Assembly: GCA_036741695.1 (NCBI GenBank)
Contig: DAINRU010000017.1
Coordinates: 1-46,862, forward strand
Direction of reading: 5' to 3'
Length of the DNA stretch: 46,862 nt
DNA from: JAFANK01 sp036741695
GTDB lineage: Bacteria > Vulcanimicrobiota > Vulcanimicrobiia > Eremiobacterales > Eremiobacteraceae
Shown one piece after another: positions 41,459-46,862 of the stretch (positions within the stretch are counted from its first letter, which is position 1; the number at the start of each line of letters is the position of its first letter). A program made the position numbers and the translations under genes. The notes beneath the pieces are model-generated. The model saw only the letters and a program-made list of their open reading frames with translations. It made no database searches and was not told the DNA's origin.

Positions 41459-42904
41459 ATGAGAACAACACATGTTGCTGCTCTGAGCGCGGCTGGGGCC
41501 GCGCTCTTAGGGTCGATATCGATGAGTCTTGCCGCGCCGGCGCCGAGGCCGACCGCGACGCCGGCACCTGCGGCAGTGCGCGCCGCAACGCCGGTGCCCA
41601 TAGCCTCTCCGACCCCGTTAGCAAACCTGCCGACCGCACCGCCCTGGCACCAGCCGACCGGGCCTTCCCCGAGTCCGACGCAGCTGTCGCTCAGCGACGC
41701 GGAGTCCATAGCGCTGGCCACATCCCCGGCGCTGACCGCGGGCCGAGCGATTGTCGATCAAAACAATGCAGGCATCGGCATCGCGCGAAGCGGTTATCTG
41801 CCCGATCTCAGCGCGAATGCATTGTATAGCAAAGCCGGATCGCGGTCGGGTGCGAGCTCGCTGACGACTGCGAACGGGCCGTTCATCTCACAACAGAACC
41901 AGGGGTTCCTCGAGCTCAAACAGTTGATTCTCGACGGCGGCCGGGTCAACGCCGAGGTGCAGGCAGCGCGATACTCCACCGACGCCGCCAAGCTGACCCT
42001 CTTGCGCTCGATCCAGACGGTGTTGCTGACCGTCGCACAGGAGTATTATGCGGCGCTCGAATCGCGGCACCAGTTGCAGGCGGCCCAGCGCTCGCTCGAG
42101 GTGGCCAAGGTGCAAGAGCAATTGGTCGAGGCGCAGTTCCATGCCGGCGTCGCATCCCAAGCAGACGTCTTGACCGCGCAGCTGCCGGTCGCCCAGGCGC
42201 AAGTCACGGTCGATCAGGCGCTGAACGGTGAAGCAGAAAATGTGGCGTCGCTTTTGACCACGATGGGCATACCGGCGACGACTCCGGTGCTTCTTAAAGA
42301 CGACATCTCGGTGACTGGAACCCAACCCAACCTCAACGAGGTGATGGACGAGGCTTTGCATGAGCGCACCGATCTCTCTGCGGCGAAGGAGTCGGTCAGC
42401 TCAGCGCAGGCTAGCGTGCGTGCGGCCAAGCTCGCGGGATTTCCCCTTATCGGCGCCAGCGCTTCGTCGGGCACAGCCACCACCACGTCCGCCGGCACGC
42501 AGTATGGCGCGAACTGGTCGATCCAAGCCACCCTCGCGTTCCCGATCTATTCCGGTGGACTCATCCGCTCGGAGGCAGACCAGGCGCGGGCGTTCGAGCA
42601 ACAAGCCCAGGCAAACCTCACGAGCACACAGCTCGACGTCTATCAAAACGTGCAACAATCCTACCTGCAGCTCGCCACCGCCGACTCGAGCTTAAACGCG
42701 GCCAAAGTCGCTCTCGACCAGGCGCGCGTGGTGCTCAACGTGACGAACGCGCAATACAAAGCCGGGGTGACGACGCTGCCCCTTCTGCTGAATGCGCAAT
42801 CGCAGCTGACCACCGCGCAGTCCAACTACGTGCAAGCACTCTACGCGTACAAGATCGCGCAGCAAAACCTGCTCTACGCAGAAGGCACGATCGCTCCGAA
42901 CTAA
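41459..42904 (+). CDS. TolC family outer membrane efflux channel
   Basis: A 481-residue outer-membrane factor. After the signal (VAALSAAGAALLGSISMSLA) a long Pro/Ala linker of about 60 residues precedes two OEP repeats (about 85-275 and 290-475). Each shows the coiled-coil pattern with VTVDQALNGEAENVASLL and LDQARVVLNVTNAQYKAGVT. TolC-type trimers form the outer membrane tunnel for tripartite efflux pumps. Spacing from the adaptor stop is 39 nt, so the two are co-transcribed. The inner membrane pump is not in the cluster. Confidence 0.9.
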   Translation: MRTTHVAALSAAGAALLGSISMSLAAPAPRPTATPAPAAVRAATPVPIASPTPLANLPTAPPWHQPTGPSPSPTQLSLSDAESIALATSPALTAGRAIVDQNNAGIGIARSGYLPDLSANALYSKAGSRSGASSLTTANGPFISQQNQGFLELKQLILDGGRVNAEVQAARYSTDAAKLTLLRSIQTVLLTVAQEYYAALESRHQLQAAQRSLEVAKVQEQLVEAQFHAGVASQADVLTAQLPVAQAQVTVDQALNGEAENVASLLTTMGIPATTPVLLKDDISVTGTQPNLNEVMDEALHERTDLSAAKESVSSAQASVRAAKLAGFPLIGASASSGTATTTSAGTQYGANWSIQATLAFPIYSGGLIRSEADQARAFEQQAQANLTSTQLDVYQNVQQSYLQLATADSSLNAAKVALDQARVVLNVTNAQYKAGVTTLPLLLNAQSQLTTAQSNYVQALYAYKIAQQNLLYAEGTIAPN

Positions 42905-43004
42905 TAGCGGGTACAGGGCGCGACGGTGCGCGAGGTTCGCGGGCGCGCGCTCGCCCGCCGCGCCCGGCAAGGGAATGCTGACGGGCCGAAAGAACGTCGC
43001 GCCT

Positions 43005-43364
43005 ATGCCGACCCGCTCGCGCTTCATCGCAGTTCTTGGCTGCGTGCTATCCATTTTCGTGTTGTCAGGGTTCTCGTGCTCGAAAGAGCAGACCGGTCAG
43101 GTCACCGTCACCATCGACGATAAGGGCTATCACCCCGGCAAGATCACGGTCGCCCAGGGCACGCTCGTCACCTGGATCAATAACGACACGCAGCCGCACA
43201 CCGCGACTGCCATCGGCGCCTTTGACTCCGGCCCCATATCGCCGGGCGGCGGCCGCTGGACCTGGACCGCAGCGGTTCCCGGGACCTATCAGTACAAGAG
43301 CTTGATGAACCCGAATATGGCCGGAGAGATCACGATCGTGGTCAGCGGCCCCACGAGCCTTTGA
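43005..43364 (+). CDS. cupredoxin-like lipoprotein with degenerate copper site
   Basis: A 119-residue lipoprotein (signal ends VLSGFSC, Cys25) with a plastocyanin/azurin-like fold. The first copper ligand His65 is present (NDTQPHTATAIG). At the C-terminal ligand loop the family reads YxYxCxxHPxMxG; here it is YQYKSLMNPNMAG, so Cys is Ser99 and His is Asn102, with only Met105 kept. A normal type 1 copper site is therefore lost. It might bind something else or act structurally. The start is at ATG 43005; ATG 42975 is in frame. Its end overlaps the SBP gene (TTGA). Confidence 0.82.
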   Translation: MPTRSRFIAVLGCVLSIFVLSGFSCSKEQTGQVTVTIDDKGYHPGKITVAQGTLVTWINNDTQPHTATAIGAFDSGPISPGGGRWTWTAAVPGTYQYKSLMNPNMAGEITIVVSGPTSL

Positions 43365-45004
43365 GGCAACGCTTTCCCCTTCTCCTCATCGCGCTATGTA
43401 TGGCCGCGGGCTTAAGCGGCTGCTCCAAAGTAGGGCTGCAGACGGGCCAGCAAACCTCGACCACGATTCCGGGCACGTTGCGCTACGCAGACGTGGAAGA
43501 ACCGATCGGCCTCAACCCATTGCTGCGGCTGCAAGCGGTGGGCACCGATTTCGACATGTTCATCTTCGGGCTATTCTTCAACACCGACGACAAGCTGCAG
43601 TACGTGCCCGAGCTTGCCACCGAAGTGCCGACGCTCGCCAACGGCGGCATCAGCCGCGATGGGCTCACCATCACCTATCACCTGCGCCACGGCGTGAAAT
43701 GGCAAGACGGTGCGCCATTCACGTCGCACGACGTCGTCTTCACCGTAAACGCGATCAATAATCCAAAAAACAACCTGCAATCGCGCGAGGGCTGGGACCA
43801 CATCACGCGGGTCGAAGCCGTCGGCCCCTATGAAGTGCGCTTCCATCTCAAGACGCTCTACGCGCCTGCGGTTTCGACGTTCTTCGCCGAGGGCGGGCAA
43901 TACCCGGTGTTGCCGGCGCATCTGCTCGAGAAATATGCAGACCTCAACCATATCCCGTTCAACACGAATCCCGTCGGCACTGGTCCGTTTCGCTTCGTGA
44001 AGTGGGTGCATGGCGACCACCTCGAGCTTGCCGCCAATCCGCTCTACTGGCGCGGGCCGCCCAAACTACAACATATCATATTCAAGGTGATCCCCAAAGA
44101 CACGACGATCTTGTTGCAGCTGCGCACGCACGAGATCGATGCGTGGTTTCGCGCACCATCCAACCTCTACACCGAGATGCTGAAGCTCGAGCCCGCATAT
44201 CGCGTTCAGTTGGAGCCGTCATTTGTCTACTCACACCTTGATCTCAACATGAAGAACCCGCTCTTCCAGGACATCCGCGTGCGCCGCGCCATCAATTACG
44301 CGATCGACAAGCAAGGCTTGATCGACACGGTCGCACACGGCATCCAGATCGCATCAGATTCGCCCTTGAGCAGCCTCTCGTGGGCCTACAACCCGCACGT
44401 CATGCACTACGGCTACAGCCCGACAACAGCGCGCGCACTCTTGGCCGAGGCAGGCTGGACGCCCGGACCGGACGGGATCATGACCAAGAACGGGCAGCGC
44501 CTGACCTTCAGCTTCTCCGCCGTCACCGGTGGCGCCACCGGCGAGGCGACCGAGCAGATCGTGCAAGAACAACTCAAGGCGGTCGGCATGGATGTGAAGA
44601 TCAAAAACTACCCAGCTGAAATATTTTTCGCCGCCGGTCAAAGTGGCGGCATTCTTCAGAGCGGTAAGTACGATGTCGGGTTCTACGCCTGGGTCTCTCC
44701 GGCGGATCCCGACGGTCAGTACTCGATCTATGCCTGCGACGAATTCCCCCCCGCCGGCCAGAACGATCTCTTCTGGTGCGATCGCACGCTGACGCAGGCG
44801 CTCACAGCAGGGCGCAGCACGTACGACCAAGCGCAACGCACGAAGGACTACGGGATTGAGCAGTCCGAGATCGCCTCGCAGTCGGTCACGATCGTCTTGT
44901 GGTTCCAGCGGCAGATCTTTGTCACGTCGCAGCGTTTCCACGGTTTCAAGCCGGCGCCGGCCACGACGAGCAATTGGAACAGCTGGGAGTGGTCGATGCA
45001 ATGA
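43361..45004 (+). CDS. peptide ABC substrate-binding lipoprotein (SBP family 5), paralogue 3
   Basis: A 547-residue family-5 binding protein starting at TTG 43361 inside the stop of the cupredoxin gene (TTGA). Lipobox GLSGC, Cys21. Landmarks: LTITYHLRHGVKWQDGAPFT, SHDVVFTVNAINNPKNN, NPVGTGPFRFVKWVHGDHLE, VRRAINYAIDKQGL. It ends NWNSWEWSMQ. The residues HEIDAWFRAP near the middle match paralogue 4 closely (HEVDAWFRAE), so these two are the closest pair. Confidence 0.92.
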   Translation: MRQRFPLLLIALCMAAGLSGCSKVGLQTGQQTSTTIPGTLRYADVEEPIGLNPLLRLQAVGTDFDMFIFGLFFNTDDKLQYVPELATEVPTLANGGISRDGLTITYHLRHGVKWQDGAPFTSHDVVFTVNAINNPKNNLQSREGWDHITRVEAVGPYEVRFHLKTLYAPAVSTFFAEGGQYPVLPAHLLEKYADLNHIPFNTNPVGTGPFRFVKWVHGDHLELAANPLYWRGPPKLQHIIFKVIPKDTTILLQLRTHEIDAWFRAPSNLYTEMLKLEPAYRVQLEPSFVYSHLDLNMKNPLFQDIRVRRAINYAIDKQGLIDTVAHGIQIASDSPLSSLSWAYNPHVMHYGYSPTTARALLAEAGWTPGPDGIMTKNGQRLTFSFSAVTGGATGEATEQIVQEQLKAVGMDVKIKNYPAEIFFAAGQSGGILQSGKYDVGFYAWVSPADPDGQYSIYACDEFPPAGQNDLFWCDRTLTQALTAGRSTYDQAQRTKDYGIEQSEIASQSVTIVLWFQRQIFVTSQRFHGFKPAPATTSNWNSWEWSMQ

Positions 45005-46665
45005 GCGTTCGCAGTCTCATGAGTATGCGCACGTTCGCGGCCGTCGCAGCCGCCTGCATCGCGCTCAGCGTCAGCGCTTGCTCCAAGGTGACGACCGGAA
45101 CGGGCGGGGCCGGCCACCGTGCGGCTGGCCCCATCCCGGGCGTGCTGCGTTACGCCGATATCTCCGAGCCCGATTCGCTCTCAACGCTGCTCTCGACCCA
45201 GATCGTGACGGCGGATCTGAGCTATCTCATGTTCTCCTATTTCTTCGACTACGACGCGCACGACAACTTCGTGCCGGAGATCGCGACGCAGGTGCCGACG
45301 ATGGCCAACGGCGGCATTTCGCCTGACGGCAAGACCATCACCTATCACCTGCGCCGTGGGGTGAAGTGGCAAGACGGCGTGCCGCTCACCTCCAAGGACA
45401 TCGTCTTCACCTATCAGGCGATCATGAACCCAAAGAACAACGTGCAGGTGCAGACCGGCTACGATCAGATCGCAAACGTCGAGGCCAAGGACGACTACAC
45501 GGTCGTCGTGCACATGCGCACCGTCTTCGCACCCATCGTCGCGTACTTCATGTGCATGCAGGGCGGCTTCTCCATCCTTCCCGCGCATCTGCTCGCCCAA
45601 TATCCCGACCTCAATCACGTCGCCTGGAACGCCGCGCCCATCGGTTCCGGCCCGTTCAAGTTCAAGGAATGGGTACACGGCGATCACATCACCATGGAGG
45701 CCAACCCCTTGTACTGGCGTGGCCCGCCCCATCTCAAGCAGATCATCTTCCGTTTCGTGTCCGACACGAACACAATCGTGACCCAGCTGCAGACCCACGA
45801 GGTCGACGCGTGGTTCCGCGCCGAGCCGGCCAAGTACACACAGCTGAACGCGCTGCCCGGCTACAAAGTGTACGTCTCGGCGGAGAACGTCTTCGGGCAC
45901 GTGGACTTCAACACCAAAGATCCCATCCTGGCGGATGTCAGCGTGCGCCAAGCGATCGAAAGCGCGATCGACCGCAAGCGCATCGTGGCGGACGCGACGG
46001 GCGGCGTCTACGAACCGACCGACACCGATCAGTCGGTGTTCAGTTGGGCAAACGACCACCACGCGCCGTATTTCCCGTACGATCCGGCCAAGGCCGAGGC
46101 GTTGCTCACGGCTGCCGGCTGGACTCCGGGCCCGGATGGCATCCGCGTGAAAGATGGGAAGCGCCTGTCGCTGCAGATCTCGTACATCGGCGGTCAGAGC
46201 ATCGGTGAGAAGGTCGCCGGCTTGATCCAGCAACAGGAGAAGAGCGTCGGGGTTGAGGTCACGCAGAAGACGTATCCGGCACTGCTGTTCTTCGCCTCCC
46301 AGCAGAGTGGCGGCATCTTGAATTCTGGGAAATTCCAGATGGCCTACTACGGTTGGGTAAGCGGCGTGGATCCGGACAATTCACCCCTCTACGGTTGCGA
46401 TCAGTTCCCGCCTAAAGGCCAGAACATGCTCTTCTGGTGCGACACGACGTTGCAAACCGCTGAGACCGAGGCTCTGTCGACCATGGACCAAGGTCGCCGT
46501 ACGAAAGATTACCATATCATCGCGACCGAACTGGGCGAGCAGGCGCCCACTGTATTCTTGTTCGCGGAGCGGCGCCTCGACATCGTGCCTGTCCAGTTCC
46601 ATGGCTACGTGCCGTCGCCGGCCGAGTCGGCGTTTTGGAACGCCTGGCAGTGGTCCATGCAGTGA
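45001..46665 (+). CDS. peptide ABC substrate-binding lipoprotein (SBP family 5), paralogue 4
   Basis: A 554-residue binding protein whose ATG overlaps the previous stop (ATGA). Lipobox SVSAC, Cys27. Landmarks: KTITYHLRRGVKWQDGVPLT, SKDIVFTYQAIMNPKNN, APIGSGPFKFKEWVHGDHIT, VRQAIESAIDRKRI. It ends FWNAWQWSMQ. With paralogue 3 it forms a tandem pair probably sharing transcription. No permease or ATPase gene follows within the window. Confidence 0.92.
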   Translation: MSVRSLMSMRTFAAVAAACIALSVSACSKVTTGTGGAGHRAAGPIPGVLRYADISEPDSLSTLLSTQIVTADLSYLMFSYFFDYDAHDNFVPEIATQVPTMANGGISPDGKTITYHLRRGVKWQDGVPLTSKDIVFTYQAIMNPKNNVQVQTGYDQIANVEAKDDYTVVVHMRTVFAPIVAYFMCMQGGFSILPAHLLAQYPDLNHVAWNAAPIGSGPFKFKEWVHGDHITMEANPLYWRGPPHLKQIIFRFVSDTNTIVTQLQTHEVDAWFRAEPAKYTQLNALPGYKVYVSAENVFGHVDFNTKDPILADVSVRQAIESAIDRKRIVADATGGVYEPTDTDQSVFSWANDHHAPYFPYDPAKAEALLTAAGWTPGPDGIRVKDGKRLSLQISYIGGQSIGEKVAGLIQQQEKSVGVEVTQKTYPALLFFASQQSGGILNSGKFQMAYYGWVSGVDPDNSPLYGCDQFPPKGQNMLFWCDTTLQTAETEALSTMDQGRRTKDYHIIATELGEQAPTVFLFAERRLDIVPVQFHGYVPSPAESAFWNAWQWSMQ

Positions 46666-46697
46666 GCCCGACTGTCATAGACAGATGGCCTATGAAG

Positions 46698-46718
46698 CAA
46701 CGGACCTTCAGGTCCGTT
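46698..46718. repeat. palindromic intergenic element, copy 2
   Basis: AACGGACCT-TC-AGGTCCGTT repeats the element at 12729-12749, differing by one base in the loop, 33 nt after the SBP stop. Conserved position after a gene end suggests a REP-like palindrome or a Rho-assisted end rather than a classic terminator, since no T-run follows. Confidence 0.65.
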
Positions 46719-46799
46719 ACCTCCTGAACCCTTATCCTACGGGCCTTTGCGCGCACCCGAACGAATCTCTGTAGATTCTCTGTATATGAGATGTAACGA

Positions 46800-46815
46800 A
46801 GTGACGTAAATCACT
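46800..46815. promoter_or_regulatory. CRP/FNR-family-like operator, site 1
   Basis: AGTGA-CGTAAA-TCACT is a perfect inverted repeat matching the TGTGA-N6-TCACA consensus in its GTGA...TCAC core. It lies in the gene-free right end (46666-46862). Part of a tandem pair with 46829-46844, centres 29 bp apart. The gene it would control lies beyond the window edge. Confidence 0.6.
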
Positions 46816-46828
46816 GTCTCAAGGAGCG

Positions 46829-46844
46829 TGTGATTTAGCTCACG
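46829..46844. promoter_or_regulatory. CRP/FNR-family-like operator, site 2
   Basis: TGTGA-TTTAGC-TCACG matches nine of ten positions of the E. coli CRP core TGTGA-N6-TCACA. Upstream a GAATCT-CTGT-AGATTC inverted repeat lies at about 46764-46779. No CRP-family gene is in the window. Confidence 0.6.
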
Positions 46845-46862
46845 AACTGGACTAACCGGTAT

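Noticed and set aside
46666..46862. tRNA or small RNA at the right edge
   Set aside because: No cloverleaf or TTCGA arm is apparent; what is present are a palindromic repeat, a small inverted repeat and CRP-like sites.

Overview
The window is one contiguous, gene-dense stretch of a high-GC bacterial chromosome (roughly 60% GC or more by eye). About 48 protein genes are packed on both strands, often with 1-11 nt ATGA/TGATG stop-start overlaps. There are no rRNA or tRNA genes, no CRISPR array, no transposase and no phage genes. Lipoprotein signals, a TolC-type channel, a periplasmic adaptor and proteins ending in outer-membrane-barrel-like C termini point to a two-membraned (diderm) organism. 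ThyX instead of ThyA, a class I FbaB aldolase, many peptide-binding lipoproteins and copper-amine-oxidase-N-domain proteins would fit an uncultured lineage such as Eremiobacterota/Vulcanimicrobiota (WPS-2). That placement is inference from gene content only. No gene-free stretch exceeds 300 bases; the longest are 1-199 (with a possible gene start at the edge), 20532-20714, 35992-36177, 38955-39171 and 46666-46862, each described below.

Layout. 1-5.8 kb, minus strand: a VOC protein, then a glycolate oxidase operon glcD-glcE-(membrane protein)-glcF. 5.9-7.2 kb, plus strand: a small beta-rich protein, a peroxiredoxin whose catalytic cysteine codon is UGA and is followed by a SECIS-like hairpin, and a lysine-rich/acidic-tailed protein. 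7.2-15.5 kb: a glycosyltransferase, a CPBP protease, an iron-exporter-type ferritin/VIT1 fusion, moaD-moaE, superoxide dismutase, fabI, an IscX-like protein, a Lon-N protein, a NUDIX-YCII fusion and an FbaB aldolase. 15.6-20.5 kb: DoxX, ferredoxin-NADP reductase with DUF5069, a peptide-binding lipoprotein and two membrane proteins. 20.7-24.1 kb: thiG-thiH-thiS-thiE, then a YedY-like molybdoenzyme. 24.2-33.5 kb: a small zinc-ribbon protein, a membrane protein with a large glycoside hydrolase, a second peptide-binding lipoprotein, a zinc-type dehydrogenase, a beta-propeller and a tandem nitrilase. 33.5-39.0 kb: two tandem secreted paralogues, then three tandem copper-amine-oxidase-N/beta-barrel paralogues. 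39.2-46.9 kb: thyX, efflux adaptor plus TolC, a degenerate cupredoxin, two more peptide-binding lipoproteins and, at the right edge, two CRP-like palindromes.

Themes. Oxidative defence (selenoperoxiredoxin, SOD, FNR, ferritin-VIT1), cofactor synthesis (thiamine thiazole and coupling, molybdopterin synthase) and envelope/secretion functions dominate. The best candidate for something undescribed is the UGA-containing peroxiredoxin at 6266-6718. An ordinary gene caller would read it only from an internal GTG at 6458, losing the active site. In the intact frame UGA falls exactly at the peroxidatic cysteine, and 28 nt later there is a perfect 6-bp hairpin with a GGTCT loop, the same loop core as the E. 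coli fdhF SECIS. Also notable are a start codon and signal peptide encoded inside a textbook terminator hairpin (34054-34083), three tandem surface-protein paralogues with a 161-bp identical stretch and a shared promoter leader, and a family of four peptide-binding proteins without any transporter genes nearby.
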